Shown one piece after another: positions 1 to 7,848 of a DNA stretch of 19,093 nt (position 1 is the stretch's first letter; the number at the start of each line of letters is the position of its first letter). The DNA is from Desulfamplus sp. (GTDB lineage: Bacteria; Desulfobacterota; Desulfobacteria; Desulfobacterales; Desulfobacteraceae). Under the pieces are notes generated by a model, which had not been told where the DNA came from, searched no databases, and worked only from the letters and a program-made list of their open reading frames with translations. The DNA lies in assembly GCA_015232935.1 (NCBI GenBank), contig JADFYT010000013.1, positions 1 to 19,093 of the forward strand, given 5' to 3'. The translations under genes were made by a program, and so were the position numbers.

Positions 1-15
1 GAATCAGGAGTGCAT

Positions 16-528
16 ATGGAAATGGCACTGGCGATTTTTAGTCTGACGTCAATATTGGTGACAGATTCCAGCCTTGATGCGGAAAAAGCTCCAAAGACAG
101 TTGCAAACTTCCTCTCTTATGTAAACGCGGGACACTATGATGGTACTCTTTTCCACAGAGTCATCAATGGATTTATGATTCAAGGTGGAGGCATGACCGA
201 AGATATGAAGGAAAAACCGACTCAAGCTCCGGTTGAAAACGAGGCAGACAATGGACTTTTAAATGACGCTTACGCTGTTGCAATGGCAAGAACATCGGAT
301 CCTCACAGTGCAACCGCACAGTTTTTTATTAATGTAAAAAAGAATGATTTTTTGAATTTTTCGTCAAAAACCCCTCAAGGATGGGGTTATACAGTGTTTG
401 GTAAAGTTACCAAGGGACATGGCGTAGTCAACAAAATCAAACAGGTGGCAACAACCAGCAAAGGTGGACATGATGATGTTCCAAGAGAGGCTGTAACCAT
501 TATAAAAGCCGAGGTTGTTGAAGAGTAG
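16..528 (+). CDS. Cyclophilin-type peptidyl-prolyl cis-trans isomerase
   Basis: This enzyme isomerises Xaa-Pro peptide bonds during protein folding and resembles cytoplasmic PpiB. Of 170 residues, about 20-165 form the cyclophilin core. The active-site blocks are FHRV (R48), GFMIQGGG (53-60), AMART (89-93) with PHSATAQFFIN (96-106), and QGWGYTVFGKV near 121-131. I chose the ATG at 16 because AGGAG (6-10) lies 5 bases upstream; a GTG at 10 and an ATG at 22 are alternatives, and the frame is open to base 1. The N-terminus is odd: where the family normally has a first strand with a Gly-Asp turn before LDAEKAP, this protein reads TSILVTDSS, and the Gly-Asp codons appear in another frame. The gene converges on the pepP-like gene. 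The family call is very secure; the N-terminus is not. Confidence 0.93.
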   Translation: MEMALAIFSLTSILVTDSSLDAEKAPKTVANFLSYVNAGHYDGTLFHRVINGFMIQGGGMTEDMKEKPTQAPVENEADNGLLNDAYAVAMARTSDPHSATAQFFINVKKNDFLNFSSKTPQGWGYTVFGKVTKGHGVVNKIKQVATTSKGGHDDVPREAVTIIKAEVVEE

Positions 529-550
529 AGCAACTGGCCATGTTGTATAA

Positions 551-622
551 TAGACCTCCTGCAGAACTCACTTTTCATCCGGTGCAATTCAGGGAGCAAA
601 ATCCGGTTTTGCAGGAGGTCTA
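551..622. terminator. Long inverted repeat between convergent genes
   Basis: TAGACCTCCTGC (551-562) is repeated exactly inverted at 611-622. With one G-T wobble the arms extend to 551-567 and 606-622 around a loop of about 38 bases. It lies between the stops of the cyclophilin and the pepP-like gene and could end transcription on both strands. No clear T-run follows, so it may instead be a palindromic repeat element. Confidence 0.5.
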
Positions 623-652
623 ACGTTTGCTGCCGGAATTTTCAGACATGGA

Positions 653-2137
653 TCATTTTTTCAAATTTTCAATATCAGCAATGGTTTTTGGTTTGGGTTT
701 CCCAAGCAGTCTTGCCCCGGTTTCTGTTATCAGGTAATCCTCTTCATTTCGTATCCCGCCAAAAGCAAGATAGGAATCAAGGGCAGCATAATTTATGAAA
801 TCCGCGAATTTCTTTTCTGTCCGCCACTTTTCGATCAATGCGGGAATAAAATAGATTCCAGGCTCAATGGTCAAGACAAACCCGGGTTTTAGAACCTTTC
901 CAAGACGAAGGGATTTTAATCCGAACTGGGTACTTTTTGCCTCTCCGTCATATCCTACGTATGTTTCGCCAAGATCCTCCATGTCATGGACATCTAATCC
1001 CATCATGTGACCTGTGCCACAAGGGAAAAAAAGAGCATGTGCTCCAGACAGAACAGCGTCATCCAAATCTGCTTTCATCAGGCCAAGGTTTTTTAGTCCT
1101 GACACAATGGCTCCGCACGCCTTGAAGTGAACATCTTTGAATGCTACTCCAGGTTTAATTGCTGCAATGGCTGCCTCATGAGCATCAAGAGTTATGCTGT
1201 AGATATCTTTTTGCATTGAAGTAAAAGTGCCATTCACCGGAAATGTGCTGGAGAGATCCGCTGCATAGTGCATGGCGTTTTCCACTCCTGAGTCAAGAAG
1301 AAAAAGATCGCCTGGCTCAAGTGTGTTTCCGTAGAAATGGTTATGCAGGGTCTCTCCTTGTGTTGTCGCAATCGGGGTAAACGACATTGACACTCCGGCG
1401 TCATGTGCTTTGCTGTAAAGTGCCGCAATTACATGCCGCTCTTTGATTCCAGGTTTTGCCATCTGCATCGCGTCAATATGCATATCAACAGTTATATTGA
1501 TTGCCTGCTCAATCTGAATGATCTCTTGATCAGTCTTGATCTGTCTTTGTGCAATCACCGCCTTGACAAGCTCAGTTGATGGTAAAATAGCAATTGAGGA
1601 AAAAGCCGACCACCTCAAAAGTTTTAAATGTGTTTGAGCTCTGTACGGGGGAAGAAAATGGATTGTATTACCAGATGATAACTCTCTGGCAGGTGAGAAA
1701 TTGTTGCAGGATGACAACTCTCTGGCAGGTGAGAATTTGTTGCAAGATGGCGAATTCCTGGCAGGTGAGAAGTCTTTACGAGACGAGAAGGCTGTTTTCA
1801 TAAATGATTCAAGCTCCGCAAGAGAGCCTGTTTTTTTTATACCTACCATTTGTGCAAGCTCTGATACGGGATGTTGATACCCTGTCCAGACCATCTCATC
1901 AATGCCTGCATCATTGCCAAAAAGATAGTCATCATTCTTGTCAATATCCAAAACGCCCGTAAGTCCGGGGAGATTATGCCCAAAAAAATAGAGAAAGGAG
2001 CTGTCCTGGCGAAATGGATAGGTGTTGTCAGCAAAATTGATCGGGCTCTCATCGTGGCCTGGAAATAAAACAATGCCTGATCCAAGCTGCTGCTTTAAGC
2101 GGTGGCGACGGTTTATATATGTTTTTTGATCAAACAT
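653..2137 (-). CDS. pepP: M24 family metallopeptidase, Xaa-Pro aminopeptidase (aminopeptidase P)
   Basis: This cytoplasmic enzyme removes the N-terminal residue from peptides with proline at position 2. An N-terminal AMP_N/creatinase-N domain spans about residues 1-110 and the pita-bread M24 domain about 205-475. All five expected metal ligands are visible: D282 (LLDSG), D294 (AADLSS), H377 (GTGH), E425 (TIEPG) and E465 (GIRNEED). At 494 residues it is longer than E. coli PepP (about 440). Part of the excess is a linker of three 12-residue repeats (123-158, FSPARELSSCNN type) encoded by a 36-bp tandem repeat. On the minus strand GAGGAG lies 10 bases before the ATG. It is divergent from dppA, so imported dipeptides are plausible substrates. 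The symbol is by family and not proof of orthology. Confidence 0.9.
   Translation of the reverse strand: MFDQKTYINRRHRLKQQLGSGIVLFPGHDESPINFADNTYPFRQDSSFLYFFGHNLPGLTGVLDIDKNDDYLFGNDAGIDEMVWTGYQHPVSELAQMVGIKKTGSLAELESFMKTAFSSRKDFSPARNSPSCNKFSPARELSSCNNFSPARELSSGNTIHFLPPYRAQTHLKLLRWSAFSSIAILPSTELVKAVIAQRQIKTDQEIIQIEQAINITVDMHIDAMQMAKPGIKERHVIAALYSKAHDAGVSMSFTPIATTQGETLHNHFYGNTLEPGDLFLLDSGVENAMHYAADLSSTFPVNGTFTSMQKDIYSITLDAHEAAIAAIKPGVAFKDVHFKACGAIVSGLKNLGLMKADLDDAVLSGAHALFFPCGTGHMMGLDVHDMEDLGETYVGYDGEAKSTQFGLKSLRLGKVLKPGFVLTIEPGIYFIPALIEKWRTEKKFADFINYAALDSYLAFGGIRNEEDYLITETGARLLGKPKPKTIADIENLKK
1664..1771. repeat. 36-bp tandem repeat (3 units) inside pepP
   Basis: Three consecutive 36-bp units, the first two nearly identical on the plus strand and the third more diverged, each contain CTGGCAGGTGAGAA or a close variant. 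A partial fourth unit seems to precede it in the protein (SSRKD). The period is a multiple of three, so the pepP frame is kept and gains three 12-residue repeats between its N-terminal and catalytic domains. The plus strand is also stop-free here, reading LAGE-type repeats. Confidence 0.9.
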
Positions 2138-2197
2138 GGTCTGTTTTCTCCTCTGTATTATTTTATCTTTGCAACTTGCTAAAACTGTATTCGCTCA

Positions 2198-2230
2198 TTG
2201 ACAGGTTTGATTTAATTCTATATGCATAAT
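2198..2230 (+). promoter_or_regulatory. Candidate sigma-70-type promoter for the dpp operon
   Basis: TTGACA (2198-2203) is a perfect -35 hexamer. A 17-base spacer leads to TATGCA, overlapping TATGCATAAT (2221-2230), an imperfect -10. It lies about 80 bases upstream of dppA in the pepP-dppA divergent region. The start point is inferred. Confidence 0.45.
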
Positions 2231-2235
2231 TACAA

Positions 2236-2271
2236 TCAGACAGGCTGTTTCACAGTCTGAAAATCTTTTTT
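2236..2271 (+). promoter_or_regulatory. Hairpin plus T-run in the dppA leader
   Basis: TCAGAC (2236-2241) pairs with GTCTGA (2255-2260), with an inner TGT/ACA pairing and a bulge, and is followed by a run of six T within 2265-2271. It sits between the candidate promoter and the dppA ribosome binding site. It could be a leader attenuator or an operator; neither is shown by sequence alone. Confidence 0.35.
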
Positions 2272-2308
2272 AATTCCAAAAAACATTAAAAACAAGGAGA
2301 ACATTGTG

Positions 2309-3907
2309 ATGAAATGGAAAAATTGCATTACAGCGTTAAGTGTTGTCGTTATGTTGACTGTTTTGAGCATCTCTGCCCATGCCAAGACCTTTGTCTATTG
2401 CTCTGAAGGAAGTCCCGAAGGTTTTACTCCGGCCCTTTACACATCAGGAACCACATTTGATGCCTCGGCAGTGCAGATTTTTGACAGGCTTGTAGGATTT
2501 GAGCGTGGTACCACAAAGATTGAGCCTGGTCTTGCGACATCCTGGGATGTATCAGAAGATGGAATGACCTATACTTTTCATCTGAGAAAAGATGTGGATT
2601 TTCATACTACAAGTTTTTTTACCCCGACCCGCAAGTTTAATGCCGATGATGTTATCTTCTCGTTTGAGCGGCAAAGTAACCCCAACCATCCCTACAACAA
2701 GATCTCTGGCGGCAACTATGAGTATTTCACAAGCATGGGTATGCCGGAACTTATTAAATCAATTGAGAAAAAAGATGATTACACTGTAGTTTTTCATCTG
2801 ACAAAACCGGAAGCTCCCTTTATTGCCAATCTTGCCATGGATTTTGCATCCATTCACTCTGCCGAGTATGCTGACAAGATGCTCAAGGCTGGAACTCCTG
2901 ATGAGTTTGACCAGAAACCTGTGGGCACCGGACCGTTTGTCTTTGTATCTTACCAGAAGGATTCAGCTATTCGCTACCAGGCTAATGAAACTTACTGGCA
3001 AGGCCGTGCCAAGATTGATAAACTGGTTTTTACAATTACACCTGATGCCTCTGTACGCTACGCAAAGCTCAAGGCAGGTGAATGTCATCTTATTCCCTAT
3101 CCCAACCCTGCTGATCTGGAGCAGATGAAAAAAGATACAAACATCAACCTGATGGAAAAAGAGGGGTTGAATGTAGGATATCTTGCCTTTAACGTAAAAA
3201 CTGATGAGTTCAAGGATGTAAGAGTTCGTCAGGCTCTTAGTATGGCCATCAACAAACAGGCAATTATTGACGCTGTATTTCAGGGTGCCGGCAAAGTTGC
3301 CAAAAACCCGATTCCTCCAACCATCTGGTCTTACAATGATGCTGTAAAAGATTATGACTACAATGTTGAACAGGCAAAAAAACTTCTTGCAGAAGCAGAT
3401 TTTGACAAAGGATTTGAGACAGATCTATGGGCAATGCCTGTACAGCGTCCCTACAACCCCAATGCCAGAAGAATGGCTGAAATGATTCAGGAAGACTGGT
3501 CAAAGATCGGTGTTACCGCAAAAATAGTATCTTATGAGTGGGGTGAATACCTTAAACGCTCCATGGCAGGAGAGCACAAGAGCCTTCTTTTAGGATGGAC
3601 CGGAGACAACGGTGATCCTGATAACTTTCTTTCTGTTCTGCTGGGCTGCGATGCTGTAGGAAGTTCCAACCGTGCACAGTGGTGCTACAAACCTTTTGAT
3701 GATCTTGTTAAAAAAGCAAAACTAATCGCTGATCCTGCTGAAAGAACAAAACTTTATGAAGAGGCCCAGGCCATTTTCAAGGAGCAGGCACCCTGGGTGA
3801 CAATTGCCCATTCAGTTGTATTTGAGCCAATGAGCACCAAAGTTGTTGACTACAAGATAGATCCTTTTGGAAAACATATTTTCTACGGAGTTGATCTAAA
3901 GGAATAG
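2309..3907 (+). CDS. dppA: Dipeptide ABC transporter, periplasmic substrate-binding protein
   Basis: DppA binds dipeptides in the periplasm and delivers them to DppBC. A signal peptide of about 25 residues ends at AHA before KTFVYCSEGSPEGF. The rest is one SBP_bac_5 domain of the usual length (532 residues here; E. coli DppA about 535). Signature segments are very close to E. coli DppA: PDASVRYAKL, QRPYNPNARRMAEM and GWTGDNGDPDNF. R380 and D433 match by position the residues I remember as binding the peptide carboxylate and amino ends. The paired cysteines (YCSEGS/GECHLIPY and LGCDAV/WCYKP) are kept. AGGAG (2295-2299) lies 9 bases before the ATG at 2309; an in-frame GTG at 2306 is also possible. 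It is the first gene of the dpp operon. Confidence 0.95.
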   Translation: MKWKNCITALSVVVMLTVLSISAHAKTFVYCSEGSPEGFTPALYTSGTTFDASAVQIFDRLVGFERGTTKIEPGLATSWDVSEDGMTYTFHLRKDVDFHTTSFFTPTRKFNADDVIFSFERQSNPNHPYNKISGGNYEYFTSMGMPELIKSIEKKDDYTVVFHLTKPEAPFIANLAMDFASIHSAEYADKMLKAGTPDEFDQKPVGTGPFVFVSYQKDSAIRYQANETYWQGRAKIDKLVFTITPDASVRYAKLKAGECHLIPYPNPADLEQMKKDTNINLMEKEGLNVGYLAFNVKTDEFKDVRVRQALSMAINKQAIIDAVFQGAGKVAKNPIPPTIWSYNDAVKDYDYNVEQAKKLLAEADFDKGFETDLWAMPVQRPYNPNARRMAEMIQEDWSKIGVTAKIVSYEWGEYLKRSMAGEHKSLLLGWTGDNGDPDNFLSVLLGCDAVGSSNRAQWCYKPFDDLVKKAKLIADPAERTKLYEEAQAIFKEQAPWVTIAHSVVFEPMSTKVVDYKIDPFGKHIFYGVDLKE

Positions 3908-3913
3908 GCTCTC

Positions 3914-3974
3914 TTAAGGGCATCCTTCATATCTCATCAAAAGTGTCAACCGGTGAATGATGGACGCCCTTTAA
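3914..3974 (+). other. Long imperfect stem-loop after dppA
   Basis: Bases 3914-3930 (TTAAGGGC...TCAT) can pair with 3957-3974 (ATGATGG...CTTTAA) in a stem of about 17 bp with a few mismatches and a loop near 26 bases. It lies just after the dppA stop. Such structures often protect the binding-protein mRNA from 3' decay, so that it outnumbers the permease message. Confidence 0.55.
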
Positions 3975-4000
3975 AGAAATAGACGGTCTTTTCCACCATG

Positions 4001-4035
4001 GATTTGACAACTTTTAAAAAGTTGTCAAATCTTTT
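4001..4035 (+). terminator. Rho-independent-type terminator between dppA and dppB
   Basis: GATTTGACAACTTTT (4001-4015) is exactly complementary to 4017-4031, and TTTT follows (4032-4035). The stem is long but AT-rich, so termination is probably partial. It would lower permease and ATPase expression relative to DppA. Confidence 0.65.
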
Positions 4036-4036
4036 A

Positions 4037-4095
4037 GAAAATGCATTCCTGTTTTCATGATTAGGGTTAGCCTGTCCAATGGCCATGAATGTTTA
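4037..4095 (+). repeat. Twin-hairpin dispersed repeat, copy 1
   Basis: The proximal module is GAAAA, 10 bases, TTTTCATG. It is followed at the family's fixed spacing by TTAGCC, a short loop and GGCCATGAA. This copy lies between the dppA-dppB terminator and the dppB ribosome binding site. The distal half is very like the copy at 15776, sharing GGCCATGAA and GTTTA. Confidence 0.75.
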
Positions 4096-4105
4096 AAGAG
4101 GTTTT

Positions 4106-5113
4106 ATGATTCAATTTCTTGCAAAACGATTTCTGCAGATTTTCCCTGCTTTTATTGGCATTACTCTTCTTACGTTCTCTCTTGTTCACCTTATACCAGG
4201 TGACCCTGTGGAACTTCTTGCCGGAGAACGGGGAATTGATCCTGCAAGGCATGAACAGATGAAAAAGGCAATGGGACTGGACAAGCCTCTGGCGGTTCAG
4301 TATCTTCAATACATCACAAATGTTTTCAAGGGGGATCTTGGCAAGTCGTTTGTAACCAAGAAGCCTGTGCTCAAAGAGTTTATGACTCTATTTCCCGCTA
4401 CTTTGGAACTATCTTTTTGTGCCATGATCTTTGCGGTACTTTTTGGTCTTCCGGCAGGGGTAATTGCAGGTGTCAAACGGGGGACGGTTTTTGACCACTC
4501 GGTTATGACAGTATCTTTGACTGGTTACTCCATGCCCATCTTCTGGTGGGGGTTGCTGCTGATTCTTTTTTTCTCTGTAAACCTTGGCTGGACTCCTGTT
4601 TCAGGTCGCCTGTCAGCACTTTACTGGATTGATGCGGATACTGGTTTCATGCTGATTGATGCATTCAGGTCTGATGAACAGGGTGCTTTTAAATCTGCAT
4701 TAAGCCATTTGATTCTCCCGTCTATTGTCCTTGGCACTATTCCCCTTGCTGTTATTGCCAGAATGACCCGCTCCTCCATGCTTGAAGTTCTTCAGGAAGA
4801 CTATGTCAGAACTGCCCGGGCAAAAGGACTCTCTCCTGCAAGGGTTATAATGATTCATGCATTAAGAAACGCACTTATTCCGGTTATAACAGTAATAGGG
4901 CTTCAGGTTGGGGTGCTTCTTGCGGGTGCGATTCTGACCGAGACCATATTTGCCTGGCCCGGGGTCGGCAAATGGATTGTAGAATCAATCAACCGCCGTG
5001 ATTATCCTGTGGTACAGGGGGGGATTCTGATTATCTCGTCACTTATTATCTTTGTAAATCTTCTGGTCGATATTCTTTACGGTATAGTCAATCCACGTAT
5101 AAGCCGTGCATGA
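4106..5113 (+). CDS. dppB: Dipeptide ABC transporter, permease DppB
   Basis: One of the two inner-membrane subunits that form the dipeptide channel. Length (335 residues) and sequence match E. coli DppB closely: FIGITLLTF, HLIPGDPV, GYSMPIFWWG and LLAGAILTETIF. The BPD_transp_1 domain covers about residues 95-335 with several membrane helices. The ATPase-contacting EAA loop is at about 231-254 (EDYVRTARAKGL followed by HALRNALIPV). AGAGG (4097-4101) lies 4 bases before the ATG, a short spacing. The gene is separated from dppA by about 200 bases of stem-loops, and from its partner dppC by two unrelated genes, an unusual arrangement. Confidence 0.95.
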   Translation: MIQFLAKRFLQIFPAFIGITLLTFSLVHLIPGDPVELLAGERGIDPARHEQMKKAMGLDKPLAVQYLQYITNVFKGDLGKSFVTKKPVLKEFMTLFPATLELSFCAMIFAVLFGLPAGVIAGVKRGTVFDHSVMTVSLTGYSMPIFWWGLLLILFFSVNLGWTPVSGRLSALYWIDADTGFMLIDAFRSDEQGAFKSALSHLILPSIVLGTIPLAVIARMTRSSMLEVLQEDYVRTARAKGLSPARVIMIHALRNALIPVITVIGLQVGVLLAGAILTETIFAWPGVGKWIVESINRRDYPVVQGGILIISSLIIFVNLLVDILYGIVNPRISRA

Positions 5114-5150
5114 TAAACGGCACAGCCGGTATGACAGGATTTTATATTAC

Positions 5151-5168
5151 GACCCTGGAAATCGGGTC
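5151..5168 (+). other. Small hairpin between dppB and the antiporter gene
   Basis: GACCC (5151-5155) and GGGTC (5164-5168) are inverted around 8 bases. No T-run follows, so a terminator is not supported. The rest of this 91-base gap holds only the ribosome binding site of the next gene. Confidence 0.3.
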
Positions 5169-5204
5169 AGAAAAGTTCAAATTTGATGAATTGAGGTTCT
5201 ACTT

Positions 5205-7193
5205 ATGGGTGTAGCTGCTGATATTGTTATTATTGTTGTTGCTGCCATGATTGGTGCTCTGATTGCTCAGAAATTGAAGCAACCGCTTATTCTGGGTTAT
5301 ATATTTGCGGGTATTGCAGTAGGGCCATATACTGGTGGCATTACTGTTGGTGGTATTCATGAGATTGAACTTCTGGCAGAGATCGGAGTGGCTCTGCTGC
5401 TTTTTGCTCTCGGGCTTGAGTTTTCTATCAAAGAGTTAAAGCCTGTGAGAAATATCGCTCTGTTTGGCACCCCGATTCAGATTCTTTTAACCATTGCTAT
5501 TGGCTTTTATATCGGCAAATATTCAGGCTTGTCATTTTCAGGCTCACTATGGCTTGGGGCTCTGATCTCTCTTTCAAGCACTATGGTGACACTCAAGACC
5601 CTTATGGGCAGGGGGCTTATGGGGACTCTCTCCAGCAGAGTCATGATAGGGATGCTGATTGTGCAGGATCTTGCTGTAATACCCATGATGATTATTCTGC
5701 CTCAATTGAGTAATCCCAAGGCGGGATTGCCTCTGCTGGCCGTTGCTGTAATAAAGTCTGTGGTCTTTTTGTTTTTCATGCTCTATCTTGGCAGAAAGAT
5801 CCTGCCGCGAATGCTGTCTCATGTGGCAAAATGGAACTCCAGAGAGCTTTTTATTCTGGCAATCACAGCAACAGGCCTTGGTATAGGATATGCCACATAT
5901 CTTTTTGGACTCTCGTTTGCCTTTGGTGCTTTTGTCGCGGGAATGGTACTTAGCGAGTCTGACTATGGCCACCAGGCTTTAAATGATATCATACCTTTGA
6001 GAGACATTTTCGGTCTTCTGTTTTTTACATCAGTCGGAATGCTTCTCGACCCTGTTTTTATGCTTGAAAACTGGATAAAAATAGTCTCTCTTGTTGTGGT
6101 TATATCCCTTTTCAAGGGTGCAATATTTTTTGTTCTTGCAATTGTTTTTGGATATATCAATATTATTCCAACAGCGGTTGGTCTGGGGCTGTTTCAGGTT
6201 GGTGAATTTGCGTTTGTTCTTGCAAGGACAGGGCTTGAAACTCATGCTATAGACCAGAACCTCTACTCACTTGTTCTGGCCATATCAGTTCTTAGTATGG
6301 TACTTACCCCATTTGCGTCAGCAATGGCGGCACCCATTTATAAATTTAAAAAACGCCGTTTTAAGTATGAGCCATTGCAGACAGAGAATCTGCCATCTTC
6401 AGCAATCGCCGGTCATGTAGTAATTGCAGGTGGCGGAAGAGTAGGACAGCATATTGCCAGGGTTCTGACAAAACTTGAGATTCCTTTTATTATAATTGAA
6501 CTTGATCATCAGCGGATGGTTGAATGTAAAGATGCAAAATTTCCTGTGATCTATGGAGATATGACTCATCAGACAGTGCTTGAAGCATCAAAAGTGGAGT
6601 CAGCAACCCTTTTGCTCATTACAACCCCTTCAGTCACTATAGCCCAATCCATAGTAAAACTTGCACATCATATAAATCCAGGACTTCGTATAATTGTCCG
6701 GACAGATGGTGTTGAACAGACAAGGGAACTGTATGAAAGCGGAGTCTATATGGCTGTAATGCCAGAGATGGAGGCAGGCCTTGAAATCGCGAGACAGGCA
6801 CTTCTTCATCTGGAGATACCTGTAGCAGTTATTCAGGAGTATTCTGATGCGGTCAGGCAACAGCTTTACGCACCTATTTATCAATCAGAGTATGACAATA
6901 TTTCATCATCTTTTGATCAGGATCATAAACTTTTGGCCAAACTGGATAATATAAAAAATGTTCTGGAAATTTCCTGGTTGACTCTTGATTCCGCAAGTCC
7001 TCTTGTAAATAAAAGCATTAAGGATGCGGCGGTACGCACCGTAACCGGAGCTTCAATAGTTGGAGTTATTCATGCAAAACAATTTCAATCCAACCCAAAG
7101 GCAGATTATCTATTCAGGGAAGGAGATATGGTGGCGGTTGTAGGTAATCAGCAGGAACGAAATAATTTTAAAAAATTGGCGTCTGTTTGCTGA
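5205..7193 (+). CDS. KefB/KefC-type cation:proton antiporter (CPA2) with TrkA-N and TrkA-C domains
   Basis: An inner-membrane monovalent cation:proton antiporter, probably for K+ or Na+, with cytoplasmic regulatory domains. Residues 1-380 form the Na_H_Exchanger domain, with many hydrophobic helices and the QD pair of KefC-like transporters at 154-155 (LIVQDLAVIP). Residues 402-520 form a TrkA-N (RCK) Rossmann domain with GGGRVG (409-414) and an acidic strand end (IIIELD, 429-434), so NAD(H) or another nucleotide may regulate it. Residues about 590-655 look like TrkA-C. GAGG (5193-5196) lies 8 bases before the ATG. It sits between dppB and dppC, followed closely by a DUF3124 gene. The 662 residues fit KefB/C-like proteins with an added TrkA-C. 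The ion is not predictable from sequence. Confidence 0.92.
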   Translation: MGVAADIVIIVVAAMIGALIAQKLKQPLILGYIFAGIAVGPYTGGITVGGIHEIELLAEIGVALLLFALGLEFSIKELKPVRNIALFGTPIQILLTIAIGFYIGKYSGLSFSGSLWLGALISLSSTMVTLKTLMGRGLMGTLSSRVMIGMLIVQDLAVIPMMIILPQLSNPKAGLPLLAVAVIKSVVFLFFMLYLGRKILPRMLSHVAKWNSRELFILAITATGLGIGYATYLFGLSFAFGAFVAGMVLSESDYGHQALNDIIPLRDIFGLLFFTSVGMLLDPVFMLENWIKIVSLVVVISLFKGAIFFVLAIVFGYINIIPTAVGLGLFQVGEFAFVLARTGLETHAIDQNLYSLVLAISVLSMVLTPFASAMAAPIYKFKKRRFKYEPLQTENLPSSAIAGHVVIAGGGRVGQHIARVLTKLEIPFIIIELDHQRMVECKDAKFPVIYGDMTHQTVLEASKVESATLLLITTPSVTIAQSIVKLAHHINPGLRIIVRTDGVEQTRELYESGVYMAVMPEMEAGLEIARQALLHLEIPVAVIQEYSDAVRQQLYAPIYQSEYDNISSSFDQDHKLLAKLDNIKNVLEISWLTLDSASPLVNKSIKDAAVRTVTGASIVGVIHAKQFQSNPKADYLFREGDMVAVVGNQQERNNFKKLASVC

Positions 7194-7247
7194 ACTCTAA
7201 AAAAATATTATCGCAGTCCAACTAACCGAAATGTTTATGGTGATTAT

Positions 7248-7766
7248 ATGAAAAATGACAATAATATAAACAAAACATGCTTTTTTTGTAAAGTTTGCCT
7301 GCTCTGTGTGGCTGCAAGTCAAATTGCACTATTCTTCCCCGCGGTTCTTGTCTATGCTGGTGAGCCAGTATCGCTTTCAAATGGTCAGACACTGTATGTA
7401 CCTGCCTACTCTCATATCTATGCCGGTAATCGTGAAGCTCCGGTAATGCTGACAGTGACACTCAGTATCAGGAATACTGATCTTAAGCATTCAATGACAG
7501 TCTCCTCTATAGATTATTATGGTACAAAAGGTGAGCGGTTGAAAAAAATGATAGACAGGCCAGTTGTTCTTGGAGTTTTGGAATCTATCCGTTATGTTAT
7601 TCCCCAGAAAGACAAATCCGGTGGTTCTGGTGCTAACTTTTTAGTCGAGTGGCATTCCGATAAATCTGTCAACCAGCCACTTGTCGAGTCTGTAATGATT
7701 GGTGCGGAGGGGCAACAGGGCATCTCGTTTACTTCCCGAAGCCAGCAGATAACAACTTCAAATTAA
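7248..7766 (+). CDS. DUF3124 domain protein, exported or membrane-anchored
   Basis: A 172-residue protein whose segments GQTLYVPAYSHIYAGN, LTVTLSIRNTD, SGGSGANFLVEW and GQQGISFTSR match what I remember of DUF3124, a family of unknown function. A hydrophobic stretch at about 14-36 is preceded by Lys and Asn and ends VYA before GEPV. It is a probable signal peptide or anchor, unusually rich in Cys (11, 14, 17, 20). The mature part is beta-rich and probably periplasmic. The ribosome binding site is weak (GGTGA, 4 bases upstream), so it may be coupled to the antiporter gene ending 54 bases earlier. Being paired with the antiporter inside the dpp operon suggests a joint role; this is inference. 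Confidence 0.8.
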   Translation: MKNDNNINKTCFFCKVCLLCVAASQIALFFPAVLVYAGEPVSLSNGQTLYVPAYSHIYAGNREAPVMLTVTLSIRNTDLKHSMTVSSIDYYGTKGERLKKMIDRPVVLGVLESIRYVIPQKDKSGGSGANFLVEWHSDKSVNQPLVESVMIGAEGQQGISFTSRSQQITTSN

Positions 7767-7777
7767 ACATTTTCTCC

Positions 7778-7810
7778 AAAGAGTTATGATCTGAATATCT
7801 GAAACTCTTT
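7778..7810 (+). terminator. Hairpin after the DUF3124 gene
   Basis: AAAGAGTT (7778-7785) and AACTCTTT (7803-7810) are inverted around 17 bases. The right arm is part of a tandem duplication. The short T-run is inside the stem, so termination would be weak. Confidence 0.35.
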
Positions 7811-7833
7811 TATGAATATCTGAAACTCTTCTA
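7792..7833 (+). repeat. 21-bp tandem duplication upstream of dppC
   Basis: TGAATATCTGAAACTCTT occurs at 7792 and again at 7813, period 21, with the next bases nearly the same (TTA against CTA). It lies just before the dppC ribosome binding site (AGGA, 7835-7838). The duplicate adds a second possible right arm for the upstream AAAGAGTT hairpin. Confidence 0.8.
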
Positions 7834-7848
7834 CAGGAACGAATAGTA

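Noticed and set aside
571..610. Possible sixth twin-hairpin repeat copy (TTTTCATCCGG, ATCCGGTTTT)
   Set aside because: Shares short words with the family but does not keep GAAAA, 10 bases, TTTTC or the later spacing.
1664..1771. Possible CRISPR array (36-bp repeats)
   Set aside because: Units are directly adjacent with no spacers, the unit is multiple of three and lies in frame inside pepP; no cas genes nearby.
1594..1803. 69-residue open frame on the plus strand across the 36-bp repeat
   Set aside because: The pepP frame on the minus strand has flanking conserved domains; the plus frame is open mainly because the repeat has no stops. Kept only as a note in the repeat entry.
5574..5972. 132-residue open frame on the minus strand
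   Set aside because: Antisense to the membrane domain of the antiporter, no domain and no ribosome binding site evident.
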